Numbered from the stretch's first letter, positions 18,651 through 30,127 are shown. The stretch is DNA of 64,000 bases from SZUA-547 sp963669315 (GCA_963669315.1 OY770021.1:992001-1056000); one strand, 5' to 3'. The notes: generated by a model from the sequence alone, not told the origin. Numbers and translations: made by a program.

Positions 18651-19712
18651 CTACTTCAAAAGCCACTCGTTGAACTTCTCGCCGAGCGACTCGCCGAAGT
18701 CCGCCCAGAAGATGCCGTCGGCCTTCAGCCCGACATCCAGATGCGACGTTGGCAGGTCAGGCACGACGCTGGCGTCGACATACTGGTTCGACGAGGCGCG
18801 GGTCGGGCCATAGGCCACATCCGGCATGCCCGAAAGCGGCTTGGAGGAGGTCGCGAATTTGATGAACTCCCAGGCCGCGTCCTTGTTCGGGGCGCCTTTG
18901 ACGATCGACCAGACGTCCAGATCGAAGACGTGGCTGTCCCACACCATGTTGAACGGGCGGCCGTCCTCTTTGATCGCCGCGAAAATGCGGCCATTGGCGG
19001 ACTGCACCAGCACCGCGCCGCCATCGTTCAGAAGCTGCGGCGCCTGGGACCAGCTGTCGAACCAGACCAGATCGCCCTTGATGGTGTCGAGCTTGGCGAA
19101 GGCGCGGGCCTGACCCTCATCGGTGGCCAGAACCTCATAGACCTTGTCCCGCGGCACGCCGTCGGCGATCAGCGCCCATTCCATGTTGACCTGCGGGCGC
19201 TTGCGCATGGCGCGCTTGCCGGGGATCTTCGCGGTGTCGAAGAAGTCGGCGATCGTTGTGGGTTTGGCATCTCCGATGGTCTCATCATTGTAAGCGAAGA
19301 TGATGGTCCAATAGATGTTGCCCACGCCGCATTCGCTGGCCAGCGCATCGGGATAGAAGTCTTCGGTGGCCTTCACGCCGTCATCGCCCGCGGGAAGGTC
19401 TTCAAAGTCCAGCACTTCGAGCAGACCTTCCGAGCAGGCGCGCTCAAGATCAATCACCTCGATGTCGACGGCGTCCCAGGTGACGTTGCCGGATTCGACC
19501 TGCGCCTTCATCTCGGCGACGCCGCCGGAATAATCCTCAAACAGGATCGTGACGCCAGTATCCTTCATATAGGGATCGAGCATGTGCTTCTGCTGCGCCG
19601 CGCCATACGCGCCGCCCCATGAGACTGCCGTGAACTGGTCCGCCGCGATGGCCGAGGCGCCGGCCGAGATGCTGAGCGCCGCGGCGCCCGCCAGAATTCG
19701 TGTAAATCGCAT
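18651..19712 (-). CDS. Periplasmic substrate-binding protein, PotD/PotF-like
   Basis: The 353-residue protein has a Sec signal peptide (MRFTRILAGAAALSIS ... SAIAA, cleavage near residue 23). The mature protein opens with FTAVSWGGAYGAAQQ and belongs to the extracellular solute-binding family of spermidine/putrescine and related transporters. It delivers its ligand to the PotB/PotC-like permeases encoded after it. The ligand cannot be deduced by eye; polyamines are the default, but this branch also includes opine and other amine binders. Confidence 0.87.
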   Translation of the reverse strand: MRFTRILAGAAALSISAGASAIAADQFTAVSWGGAYGAAQQKHMLDPYMKDTGVTILFEDYSGGVAEMKAQVESGNVTWDAVDIEVIDLERACSEGLLEVLDFEDLPAGDDGVKATEDFYPDALASECGVGNIYWTIIFAYNDETIGDAKPTTIADFFDTAKIPGKRAMRKRPQVNMEWALIADGVPRDKVYEVLATDEGQARAFAKLDTIKGDLVWFDSWSQAPQLLNDGGAVLVQSANGRIFAAIKEDGRPFNMVWDSHVFDLDVWSIVKGAPNKDAAWEFIKFATSSKPLSGMPDVAYGPTRASSNQYVDASVVPDLPTSHLDVGLKADGIFWADFGESLGEKFNEWLLK

Positions 19713-19770
19713 TTCTTATCTCCTCTGTTGGTTCAGTTGTTCTTCGCCAGCGTCTGCTGCGCTGTCGGGC

Positions 19771-20862
19771 TCACCGCTCCGTCCCGAAGGCGAAGCAATC
19801 TTTTGTCTGCCAGACCAGTTTCGCATCCTGGCCCTCGGTCAGTTCCGGCGCGGCGAGGTCGTTGAGCATCTTCACCGCAACCTCGACGCCGCCGGGAAGT
19901 TCGAAATAGTACCGGATAAAATCGCCGACATAGTGCCGGACCATGAATTTCGCGGTGATCTCGTTGTCATAGGCGTGTTCGGTCGGCTTGATGAACAGCT
20001 TTTCAGGGCGGATCGAGACGATGCACTCGCCCCCGGATTCAAGGCCCGAGGCTTGAGCGACAATATCTTCGCCGGTCGGCATGGACACTTTCGCCGCGCC
20101 GCCATCGGAGGCCGCCGCAGTGCCGCCAATCAGATTGTTTTCTCCGATGAAGTCCGCCACGAAAGCGTTGGCGGGGCGCTCATAAAGATCGTCGGGCGCC
20201 GCGCATTGCTGAACCACGCCGTCATTGAAGACCGCGATCCGGTCAGACATCGTCAGCGCCTCGGTCTGGTCATGGGTCACATAAATCACTGTAAAGCCCA
20301 GCCGCTTGTGCAGGCGCGTGATCTCAAACTGCATCTGCTCACGCAGTTTCTTGTCGAGCGCGCCCAGAGGCTCATCCATCAGCACAAAGGTGGGCTCGAA
20401 GATCAGCGCGCGGGCGAGCGCCACGCGCTGCCGCTGGCCGCCTGAAAGCTGCGCCGGAAAGCGGCCGCCAAACTCGCCGAGCTCGATCAGGTTAAGATAC
20501 TCATCAACCCGGTCCGTCACATCCGCCTTCGGCATCTTCCGCACTTTCAGCGGATAGGCGAGGTTTTCCGCCACAGTCATATGCGGAAACAGGGCGTAGT
20601 TCTGAAAGACCATGCCGATATTACGCTGATAGGGCGCAGTGCGGGTCAGAGAGACGCCGTCCAGCACGATGTCGCCGCTCGTCACACCCTCGAAACCGGC
20701 GAGCATCATCAGGACGGTCGTCTTGCCGGAGCCTGAAGGGCCAAGAAGCGTGATGAACTCTCCCTTGGCGACGCTCAGGTCGAAGCCTTTGACGACCAAG
20801 GTTTTTTGATCGTAGCTTTTCTTTACGTCTTCAAATTTCAGGAATGCGGAGTCGTTCGTCAT
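19771..20862 (-). CDS. ABC transporter ATP-binding protein, PotA type
   Basis: The 363-residue ATPase carries Walker A GPSGSGKTT (about 38-46), Q-loop MVFQNYALFPHM, signature LSGGQRQRVALARAL, Walker B VLMDEPLGALD and switch His in VTHD. The C-terminal 120 residues are a TOBE_2-type regulatory domain (SIRPEKLFI). It is the first gene of the operon potA, potD, potB, potC-like, 58 bases ahead of the binding-protein gene. It energises uptake through the two permeases. Confidence 0.9.
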   Translation of the reverse strand: MTNDSAFLKFEDVKKSYDQKTLVVKGFDLSVAKGEFITLLGPSGSGKTTVLMMLAGFEGVTSGDIVLDGVSLTRTAPYQRNIGMVFQNYALFPHMTVAENLAYPLKVRKMPKADVTDRVDEYLNLIELGEFGGRFPAQLSGGQRQRVALARALIFEPTFVLMDEPLGALDKKLREQMQFEITRLHKRLGFTVIYVTHDQTEALTMSDRIAVFNDGVVQQCAAPDDLYERPANAFVADFIGENNLIGGTAAASDGGAAKVSMPTGEDIVAQASGLESGGECIVSIRPEKLFIKPTEHAYDNEITAKFMVRHYVGDFIRYYFELPGGVEVAVKMLNDLAAPELTEGQDAKLVWQTKDCFAFGTER

Positions 20863-21198
20863 GGGGCGCTCCCACAGAAGCGCAGTTCAGATTCAATCTT
20901 CAGATTGCAAATCGCCAAGCCGCACGCCCCCAAGCGCAATGAATTCATCGACTGAGTGACGCCACGGCACCCGCTAAACGTCCCGGTGTCAACACCTGAC
21001 GCGAATGCTTTTCAATTTTCTGTGAATTGCAGAAGTGGTTCTGGCTGCGAAGCCTGAGCGTTGTGAACGGGTGAAATTCCCCAATCCTGACAACCAGTTT
21101 GACTCAGAAACGTCGCCACTGCGGCTGAAAGAAAATCAGCCGTTGCTGATCCGGCGCCAGCGCCGCGCACTGTCCCAAGCGCGCGCCAACCCGTCCTA
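20863..21198. other. Intergenic region upstream of the Pot-type operon
   Basis: No gene could be supported here. The promoter of the transporter operon should lie near 20863-21000 on the minus strand, which is less GC-rich than the coding DNA, but no clear -35/-10 pair was recognised. Confidence 0.5.
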
Positions 21199-21220
21199 CG
21201 AAGCCCGTTTACGGGCTTCG
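21199..21220 (-). terminator. Hairpin downstream of a small hypothetical gene
   Basis: CGAAGCCCG (21199-21207) is perfectly complementary to CGGGCTTCG (21212-21220) around a TTTA loop, ten bases after the stop of the minus-strand gene. No T tract follows, so it is a probable Rho-assisted terminator or mRNA-end stabiliser. Confidence 0.5.
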
Positions 21221-21229
21221 GCCCGGCCT

Positions 21230-21616
21230 TTAGGCCATCGTCATGCGCAACCGCGTGCAGCCATCAGGCGTGCGCTTTCTCCGCTTCGCCGCGTCCATCG
21301 CATCGCACAGCTCCGCATCATCGCCAAGACTATGACGGCGGCGTACGCCGTCGGCGACGAAATCGCATTTCACGTCGTCGTCGTTGAACTCCAGCGCCAC
21401 CATCAGCATTGAGGAGTCCTCGCCGCGCGAGAACAGCTTGTCCGAAACGTTCAGAAACGCTTTCTTGACCGATGCTCCGATGGTTTTGGATTTTCGTTTC
21501 GCGCGACCCGCTTCCTGCGCGCGCGCAACCGCCCAGTCTCTAACTTGTTCAGCGGTCTTCTTAGTCTCGTCTTGCGCAATCGTCAGAACGATTGCGTCGT
21601 GCAACATAGTAGCCAT
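21230..21616 (-). CDS. Small basic protein of unknown function
   Basis: The 128-residue protein (from ATG at 21616) contains a helical, positively charged first half (VRDWAVARAQEAGRAKRKS) and a cysteine-containing second half with acidic patches. No family was recognised and no signal peptide or membrane segment is visible. The frame is open back to a GTG at 21712, but that extension lacks a clear ribosome-binding site and would sit in the divergent promoter region. A hairpin follows the stop, supporting a real transcription unit. Confidence 0.55.
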   Translation of the reverse strand: MATMLHDAIVLTIAQDETKKTAEQVRDWAVARAQEAGRAKRKSKTIGASVKKAFLNVSDKLFSRGEDSSMLMVALEFNDDDVKCDFVADGVRRRHSLGDDAELCDAMDAAKRRKRTPDGCTRLRMTMA

Positions 21617-21732
21617 AACTCGTACCCCAGCACTATTACTCACTCTCAACTTTGGTCTCAACTTCGGCGAATCTTTGTCCGCTTCACTGCCCGGCGCCTC
21701 TCGAAACGTCACAACTTTGGGGGCCGACAGTT

Positions 21733-21776
21733 AATCGTTGCGTAACAATTATGAAAAATTCAATGTTAAAGTTACG
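21733..21776. promoter_or_regulatory. AT-rich divergent promoter region with inverted repeat
   Basis: Between the small minus-strand gene and the DUF2235 gene lies an AT-rich stretch with CGTAAC (21741-21746) and its complement GTTACG (21771-21776), centres 30 bases apart. It is the likely promoter area of the DUF2235 gene and may hold an operator; no exact promoter boxes are claimed. Confidence 0.3.
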
Positions 21777-21796
21777 TCGAAGCAAAGATTTAGCGT

Positions 21797-22801
21797 ATGC
21801 GTGACCTGATATACATCATCGACGGCACACTTAGCGTTCTCGACGAAGGTCAGGAAACGAACGCCGGTCTGTTGTTCAAACTACTCGCGGAGGACGCCCC
21901 CAGCCGCACCCGGCAACTGGCTTATCACGCGGGAGTGCAGGGCGATGGGCCTCGACGCTGGCTTCGCGCCGCGGCCGGTCTGGGCGTCAACGACGCCATC
22001 CTGCATGGCTATGCGTTTCTCTCCAGCCGCTATAGGCCGGGCGACCGGATCTTCCTGTTCGGCTTCAGCCGCGGCGCTTATGCGGTTCGCAGTCTGGCCG
22101 GGCTGATCGACCGCGTTGGGATGCTGCACGCCGAGAACTCCACCCAGCGCAACATTCACCGGGCGTTTCGCTATTACGAGCGGTCGCACATTTCGCCTGT
22201 GGTAGACGCGTTTCGGGTCGAAAACTGCCATGACGAGGTTTTCGTCGACATACTGGGCGTGTGGGACACGGTCAAGGCGCTGGGCCTGCCCTATCCTATC
22301 CTGTCGCGGATCGCGCCGATGGCGACGGAGTTCCACAATCACCGGCTGGGCCCGCATATCCGCCACGGGTTTCATGCGCTGGCGCTAGACGAGAACCGAA
22401 CGGCGTTCAACCCGGTTCTGTGGCGCAGCACGCCGGGTTGGCGAGGGGTGCTGCAGCAGGCCTGGTTCGCGGGTTGCCACAGCGATATCGGCGGAGATCC
22501 GGACTCCCGACGGCTGTCTAACATTCCGCTGGTCTGGATGCTGGAGAAAGCTGAGAACTGTGGAATGCGGCTGCCGAAGAACTGGCGGGACCGCTATCCG
22601 ACCGACCCGCTTGGGGATTCAGTCGGCAACTGGCGTGGAATCTGGCGGTTGTTTCTGCTTCGGGAACCCCGGCGGGTTCCCGCCGGGGATGGTTGCTTTC
22701 TGCATCCAAGCGTGCGCGAACGGATGCAGAAATTGCCCAAATACGAGCCCCGGGCCAAGATCGACCCCGCCCTCATGGGCGCCGGAGAGACGCTCGTATA
22801 G
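21797..22801 (+). CDS. DUF2235 alpha/beta-hydrolase (Tle1-like lipase fold)
   Basis: This 334-residue protein starts MRDLIYIIDGTLSVLDEG and holds the nucleophile motif GFSRGAYAVRSLAGLID near residue 95, both characteristic of DUF2235. The family contains phospholipase effectors of type VI secretion (Tle1) as well as many standalone hydrolases. Later motifs are DILGVWDTVKALGLP, HALALDENR and AGCHSDIGGDP, supplying probable catalytic Asp and His. No secretion structural gene, VgrG or immunity-like partner is present nearby, so a standalone hydrolase is the safer reading. It ends three bases from the convergent VOC gene. Confidence 0.88.
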   Translation: MRDLIYIIDGTLSVLDEGQETNAGLLFKLLAEDAPSRTRQLAYHAGVQGDGPRRWLRAAAGLGVNDAILHGYAFLSSRYRPGDRIFLFGFSRGAYAVRSLAGLIDRVGMLHAENSTQRNIHRAFRYYERSHISPVVDAFRVENCHDEVFVDILGVWDTVKALGLPYPILSRIAPMATEFHNHRLGPHIRHGFHALALDENRTAFNPVLWRSTPGWRGVLQQAWFAGCHSDIGGDPDSRRLSNIPLVWMLEKAENCGMRLPKNWRDRYPTDPLGDSVGNWRGIWRLFLLREPRRVPAGDGCFLHPSVRERMQKLPKYEPRAKIDPALMGAGETLV

Positions 22802-22804
22802 CGC

Positions 22805-23179
22805 TCAGACCTCGGAATGCAGGCCGATCTTGTTACCCTCGCTGTCGGTGAAAAACGCAAGAAAACCGTTCTCGCCAATGGGGAACTTCGGCGCCTGAAC
22901 CTGGCCGCCTGCATCCGCCACGCGATCGAGGGTGTTTTGCAGATCGTCCGCGCAGCCGAAGAAGACGACGGGGCCGTCCTGACCCGGCGGCGTCTCACCC
23001 GCGATCAACGCGCCGGACGCGCCATAGGCGTCCTGGTCCATGTTAAAAAAGGCCAGATCGTCACCCAGCATTTCGACCTTCTCCAAACTCAGTTCGAAAA
23101 CAGAGTTGTAGAAAGTGATCGCCCGGTCGATATCGGCGGTGGGGATCGAGACCCAGTTGAACGGATTCGGCTTCAGCAT
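22805..23179 (-). CDS. VOC superfamily protein (glyoxalase/bleomycin-resistance fold)
   Basis: The 124-residue protein opens FNWVSIPTADIDRAITFYNSVF and ends EGNKIGLHSEV, the paired beta-alpha-beta-beta-beta layout of the vicinal oxygen chelate fold. Metal-site residues are Gln/His/Glu-like positions at the strand ends. It is probably the last gene of an ArsR, SRPBCC, VOC cassette, 24 bases after the SRPBCC gene. Substrate is unknown; roles in detoxification are only inferred from the fold. Confidence 0.88.
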   Translation of the reverse strand: MLKPNPFNWVSIPTADIDRAITFYNSVFELSLEKVEMLGDDLAFFNMDQDAYGASGALIAGETPPGQDGPVVFFGCADDLQNTLDRVADAGGQVQAPKFPIGENGFLAFFTDSEGNKIGLHSEV

Positions 23180-23203
23180 ATCGAGGACTCCTTGACGTAG
23201 ATG

Positions 23204-23698
23204 TCAGAGCGCATCCAGTTGAACGATGTATTGCGACAGACATTCGAGCGATCCCAGCCAACCTCCTTCGTGCTTGCTGGCGTATTCTTCCGGCAGTTCG
23301 GTGTGGCTGAGGCGAAGGCGGCATCCGTCGCCTTCCGGCGTCAACTCAATGGCGAGGCGAGAGGTCGCGCCGGGGCCGTCCTCGGACACCCAAGCCCAGG
23401 TGCAGACCAGCCTGCGAGGCGGATCCAGTTCGAGATACTCGCATTCGGCGCGGTGCGAGTCGCATTCCGGATCCATCATCGTCACGGCCCATTTGCCGCC
23501 GACGCGCAGGTCCACGTCGCAATTCGGGCAACTGACGCCCTCCGGGCCAAACCAGCGCACGACATGGGCGGGGTCGGTCCAGAGCCGCCACATCAGCGCC
23601 TGCGGCGCCGGATACCAACGTTCGATGACGACGGCATCAGCCGACGGGTGTTCGACAAGAACGGCGGAAGGATCGACGGACATCGCGGCTTCGGTCAT
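23204..23698 (-). CDS. SRPBCC (AHSA1-like) domain protein
   Basis: The 164-residue protein has the AHSA1/START-like pattern: PAPQALMWRLWTDPAHVVRWFGP near the start, GGKWAVTM in the middle, EYLELDPPRRLVCTWAW, and GWLGSLECLSQYI in the last helix. These small proteins bind hydrophobic ligands in a deep cavity. It overlaps the ArsR regulator stop as ATGA, the very common ArsR-SRPBCC pairing, so the regulator controls its own partner. A CPNC motif near residue 60 is unusual and might bind metal, but this is inference. Confidence 0.9.
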   Translation of the reverse strand: MTEAAMSVDPSAVLVEHPSADAVVIERWYPAPQALMWRLWTDPAHVVRWFGPEGVSCPNCDVDLRVGGKWAVTMMDPECDSHRAECEYLELDPPRRLVCTWAWVSEDGPGATSRLAIELTPEGDGCRLRLSHTELPEEYASKHEGGWLGSLECLSQYIVQLDAL

Positions 23699-24030
23699 GA
23701 TTTTCCTCCCTTGGGGGTCGTGATCTCCCGCACATAGGCGTCGAGGCGGTCGAGCGAGCCTTCCCAGAACCGCGCATAGTTCGTAAGCCAGTCATGCGGC
23801 GCCTTCATGGCGTCAGGCGATAGCCGGTAAATCGGGCGCGCCTTGGCGCCCTCTTTCGAAATCAGGCCGGCGTTCTCCAGTGCGCGAAGATGTTTCACCA
23901 CTGCGGGACGCGACATTTCGAAAGGCCGGGCGATATCGGTAAAGCTCGCCTCGCTGGCGCTCAGGCGCTCGATGATGGCGCGGCGGGTCGGGTCGGCGAG
24001 CGCGGCGTAGGCGCGACTAAGATTATCCAC
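23695..24030 (-). CDS. ArsR-family transcriptional regulator
   Basis: The 111-residue winged-helix protein reads LADPTRRAIIERLSASEASFTDIARPFEMSRPAVVKHLRALENAGLI, with recognition helix SRPAVVKHLRAL. It belongs to the metal-free ArsR branch usually paired with SRPBCC genes: no CxC metal motif is seen. Start GTG at 24030 is chosen because GGAG lies nine bases upstream and residues match the family N-terminus; the longer open frame to 24378 runs into DNA antisense to secA. A strong palindrome lies 15 bases upstream and is probably its own operator. Confidence 0.88.
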   Translation of the reverse strand: MDNLSRAYAALADPTRRAIIERLSASEASFTDIARPFEMSRPAVVKHLRALENAGLISKEGAKARPIYRLSPDAMKAPHDWLTNYARFWEGSLDRLDAYVREITTPKGGKS

Positions 24031-24045
24031 AAGCGGACTCCATTG

Positions 24046-24063
24046 ATTAACCTCAAGGTTAAT
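24046..24063. promoter_or_regulatory. Perfect 18-base palindromic operator upstream of the ArsR gene
   Basis: ATTAACCT (24046-24053) and AGGTTAAT (24056-24063) form a perfect inverted repeat with two bases between. It overlaps the expected promoter of the ArsR-SRPBCC-VOC cassette and lies in the 76-base gap before secA's 3' end. Autoregulation by the ArsR protein is the simplest explanation. Confidence 0.65.
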
Positions 24064-24106
24064 ATTATGGAGCCGCCTGTCAAGTGTCGAAGATTCGGAG
24101 GTCGGG

Positions 24107-26866
<2,760 letters not shown>

Positions 26867-27199
26867 GAGTACGCGTTCCTTCGCGTTGAACAGAGGCCTA
26901 AACCGGGCCTTGAACACTTCAGATAAGCCGAAACCGGCCGCTCGCAATCTCCAGCCTTGCCCGGCCGCGCGTGACGTCATATTGGAAACGGCGTCGCTTT
27001 GGTCGGCGGGCCGTAAATCGGCCTGCGGCCACGCGTTGCGGTCGGAGGGCCGCGGCGAGATGTAAGCGGCGGTCAACCGCCTGTCAACGTCGCCTCCGGC
27101 GGTGTTCGAACCAACGGGCGACAAGGAACGTCAGGAACCACGGATCAGCGGCGCCGGCCGCAGCAATTTCCAACATTCACCACGCCAGGAGCGCCGTTG

Positions 27200-28291
27200 A
27201 TGACCCGAGCCCGCCCCCAAATTGCGCCATACGCTGCGCTGATCGCAGCACTGACCGCCGCGCAGACCCTGAGCACGCCCGCAGCGGCGCAATCAGCGCT
27301 CCAGCAAGAGTCGCAGGAGATCAGCTCAGCCCCTCCTGCGCCGGACGGCCCGACCTATGCGCCCGGCGACATCGTCGCGACCGTCGATGCGAAAGAGATT
27401 CGGCTGGATGAAGTTGTCGTCGTCTTCGCTGGATTGCCGGAAAACGTTCAGGCTTTGCCGGACGCGACGCTGTGGGAGGGGATCGTCACCCAGTTGATCG
27501 ACGAGACCGTGATCACCAACGCCGCGCTGGAAGCCGGCCTGGAGAACAGGCGCGACGTGGTGCTGGCGATCAACGCCCAGCGCCGCGCCATCCTGGCCAA
27601 CGCCTATCTGGACGGCCTGATCCAGTCGAAACTGACCGAAGAATCGATCGAGGCCGAGTACCGCAAACGCTTTGTGGACATCGAGCCTGTCAAACAGGTT
27701 CGCGCCAGCCATATCCTGTTGAAAGAGCAGGAGACCGCCCAGGGCGTCCTCACCGAGATCAAAGGCGGCAAGGATTTCGCCGAGGCTGCGAAGGAGCACT
27801 CCACCGGACCGACCGGCCCCAATGGCGGCGATCTGGGCTATTTCGAACAAGAGCAGATGGTGCCGGAATTCGCCAACGCCGCTTTCGCGATGCAGGTGGG
27901 CGAGGTTTCAGAGCCGGTGCAATCCGACTTCGGCTGGCACTTGATCAAGCTGGTCGACATCCGCGACCGCCCGGCGCCGGGTTTTGAAAGCGCACGCGCC
28001 ACCATCATGGAAGAGATGACCGTGCAATTGGCGCAGGAAACTGTCGCCGAGCTTCGAGCCGACGCCAAGGTCGAGCGGCTGGTCGAAGAGGCGCCGAATG
28101 GCGCGCTTCGTAACGTAGCAATGATTGCGCCCCCAAGTGTCGCGCCCGCTGAAATGGAACCGTCTGAGGAGGAATCAGCCGAGACGGAGACGGCGCCCAC
28201 TGAAGAGTCGGAGCCAGAGGCGCCAGCGCCGATCACCGAGCGTGCGCCGGAGAACGCCCCGGCCCCGACGCCCGCCCCGGCCACTCAGTAA
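27200..28291 (+). CDS. Parvulin-type peptidyl-prolyl isomerase, exported
   Basis: The 363-residue protein has a signal peptide (cleavage after TPAAA, near residue 30), a SurA/PrsA-like helical region, and a parvulin domain at about 165-262 (VRASHILLKEQETA, GGDLGYFEQEQMVPEF, VQSDFGWHLIKL). It assists folding of exported proteins in the periplasm. The last 60 residues are a Glu/Pro/Ala-rich, probably disordered tail. ATG at 27200 follows GGAG; the TTG one codon earlier is ignored. Divergent from secA and 31 bases ahead of argJ, a neighbourhood seen in Rhodobacterales. Confidence 0.92.
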   Translation: MTRARPQIAPYAALIAALTAAQTLSTPAAAQSALQQESQEISSAPPAPDGPTYAPGDIVATVDAKEIRLDEVVVVFAGLPENVQALPDATLWEGIVTQLIDETVITNAALEAGLENRRDVVLAINAQRRAILANAYLDGLIQSKLTEESIEAEYRKRFVDIEPVKQVRASHILLKEQETAQGVLTEIKGGKDFAEAAKEHSTGPTGPNGGDLGYFEQEQMVPEFANAAFAMQVGEVSEPVQSDFGWHLIKLVDIRDRPAPGFESARATIMEEMTVQLAQETVAELRADAKVERLVEEAPNGALRNVAMIAPPSVAPAEMEPSEEESAETETAPTEESEPEAPAPITERAPENAPAPTPAPATQ

Positions 28292-28322
28292 AGCCGCCCG
28301 ACGCCCCGGAAGAGATTATCCC

Positions 28323-29675
28323 ATGAGCACATCGAAGACCGTGCGGCTCGCCGCCGCCAGAGCCGCCGTCGCCGATACCGAAGCGCGGCTGGAATCGCTG
28401 AAGAAGGAGATCGCCGAGCTTGAGGGCGCGCCAACCGGCTCTCGTTTTGCGCCGAAACGCTTTCCGCGACTGCCTGAGATCAGAGGCCTGCGGCTTGCCG
28501 CGGGCGCCGCAGGGGTAAAATACTCGGGACGCGACGACGTGATGCTGGCCGAGGTCACAGCCGGATCCAGCGTCGCGGGGGTCTTCACCCAGTCCAAGAC
28601 GCGCTCAGCGCCGGTGGAATGGTGCGTCGAGCGCGTCGCCGCGCTGGCCGAGACGCCGATGAAGGGTCCGCTGGGCGTGGTCGTGAACTCTGGCAACGCA
28701 AACGCCTTTACCGGCGACAATGGCGCCAAGGGCGTGCAGGCGACGGCGATGGCGGCGGCGGATGCGCTCGGGACGGATGCGGGCGCGATCTTCGTCGCCT
28801 CGACCGGCGTGATCGGCGAACCCCTGCCCGCTGATCGCATCGCTGGGCGACTGGGCCTGATGGCGCGGCGGCTGGACCCGCAGGCGTGGGAAGGCGCGAC
28901 GCGCGCGATCATGACGACCGACGCTTACCCGAAGGCGGCGCATGGCAAGGCGCAGGTCGGAGGCGAACAGGTTCGGATCGCCGGGATCGCCAAGGGCGCC
29001 GGCATGATCGCGCCCGATATGGCGACAATGCTGGTTTTTATCTTCACCGACGCGGATATCGCGCCCAACGCGCTTCAGACTCTGCTGAAAGGCTATACCG
29101 GCCCGACCTTCAACTCGATCACGGTGGACAGCGACACCTCGACCTCGGACACGCTGCTGCTGTTCGCCACCGGCCAGTCCGGCGCGCCGCGGATCGAGGA
29201 CGCCAAGGACCCGCGCCTCTCCGGCTTCAAGCGGGTCCTGAAGCGGGTGATGACGGAGCTTGCGCATCTGGTGGTCAAGGACGGTGAAGGCGCCAGCAAA
29301 TTCGCCGAGATCTCCGTGACGGGCGCGCGGTCCTCCCGCGCCGCCAAACGGGTGGCCCTGGCGATCGCCAATTCGCCGCTGGTGAAGACGGCGCTGGCGG
29401 GCTCGGACCCGAACTGGGGCCGGATCGTCGCCGCGGTCGGAAAATCAGGCGAAGAGGCGGATCGCGACCGGCTGCAGATCTGGTTCGGCGATATCAAAGT
29501 GGCCGAGAAAGGCTGGGTCGCGCCGGGATATCGGGAGTCTCTGGGCGCCAACTACTTCAAGCTGGATGAAGTGAAGATCCGGGTGGATCTGGGCATCGGC
29601 CGGGGCAAGTCGACTGTCTGGACCTGCGATTTGGGACACGACTACATCACCTGCAACGCGGATTACCGCTCTTGA
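28323..29675 (+). CDS. argJ: Bifunctional ornithine acetyltransferase / N-acetylglutamate synthase
   Basis: The enzyme transfers the acetyl group from N-acetylornithine to glutamate in the cyclic arginine pathway. Autocleavage occurs before Thr 235 in DMATML, splitting the protein into alpha and beta chains; the KGAGMIAPDMATMLVFIFTD block is diagnostic, and the C-terminus YITCNADYRS is typical. At 450 residues it is about 40 longer than usual ArgJ. The extra N-terminus is helical and heptad-like (RAAVADTEARLESLKKEIAELE). No later in-frame start would restore a usual length, and GGAAGAG precedes this ATG, so the extension looks real. Confidence 0.95.
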   Translation: MSTSKTVRLAAARAAVADTEARLESLKKEIAELEGAPTGSRFAPKRFPRLPEIRGLRLAAGAAGVKYSGRDDVMLAEVTAGSSVAGVFTQSKTRSAPVEWCVERVAALAETPMKGPLGVVVNSGNANAFTGDNGAKGVQATAMAAADALGTDAGAIFVASTGVIGEPLPADRIAGRLGLMARRLDPQAWEGATRAIMTTDAYPKAAHGKAQVGGEQVRIAGIAKGAGMIAPDMATMLVFIFTDADIAPNALQTLLKGYTGPTFNSITVDSDTSTSDTLLLFATGQSGAPRIEDAKDPRLSGFKRVLKRVMTELAHLVVKDGEGASKFAEISVTGARSSRAAKRVALAIANSPLVKTALAGSDPNWGRIVAAVGKSGEEADRDRLQIWFGDIKVAEKGWVAPGYRESLGANYFKLDEVKIRVDLGIGRGKSTVWTCDLGHDYITCNADYRS

Positions 29676-30073
29676 CCAATATCGTTCTCGTCGCCGCCTG
29701 CGCGCTGATCGACGTTGACGGCCGGGTTCTGCTGGCGCGGCGGCCAGAGGGTAAGTCGATGGCGGGGCTGTGGGAGTTTCCGGGCGGCAAGGTGGAGGCT
29801 GGAGAGACGCCGGAGGCCTGCCTGATCCGCGAATTGCATGAAGAGCTGGGGGTCGATACGTGGGAAAGCTGCCTCGCCCCGCTCACCTTCGCCAGCCACG
29901 CCTATGACGACTTTCACCTGCTGATGCCGCTCTATGTCTGCCGGAAATGGGAAGGGACGCCGCACTCGAAAGAGGATCAGGCGTTGAAATGGGTCCAGCC
30001 GAACCGCCTGCGCGACTATCCCATGCCGCCCGCGGATGTGCCGCTGATCCCGATCCTCAGGGACTGGTTGTAG
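29672..30073 (+). CDS. mutT: MutT-type (d)NTP diphosphatase, Nudix family
   Basis: The 133-residue Nudix hydrolase carries the full Nudix box GGKVEAGETPEACLIRELHEELGV (split here as GGKVEAGE ... RELHEELGV, about residues 35-58). Opening VAACALIDVDGRVLLARRPEGK and the W in LWEFPGGK are MutT-like, so it probably removes 8-oxo-dGTP from the nucleotide pool. It begins with TTG overlapping the argJ stop (TTGA), which suggests translational coupling. No alternative start fits the family N-terminus better. Confidence 0.9.
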   Translation: MTNIVLVAACALIDVDGRVLLARRPEGKSMAGLWEFPGGKVEAGETPEACLIRELHEELGVDTWESCLAPLTFASHAYDDFHLLMPLYVCRKWEGTPHSKEDQALKWVQPNRLRDYPMPPADVPLIPILRDWL

Positions 30074-30102
30074 CCCCTGACCTCCTGAAGCTCGCCCCCA
30101 AA

Positions 30103-30124
30103 GCAACGGGAAGGAAACCGTTGC
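30103..30124. terminator. Hairpin between convergent mutT and xylose dehydrogenase genes
   Basis: GCAACGG (30103-30109) pairs with CCGTTGC (30118-30124) around an eight-base loop in the 54-base gap between two convergent genes. It could serve both strands. No T tract is present on either side. Confidence 0.45.
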
Positions 30125-30127
30125 GGT

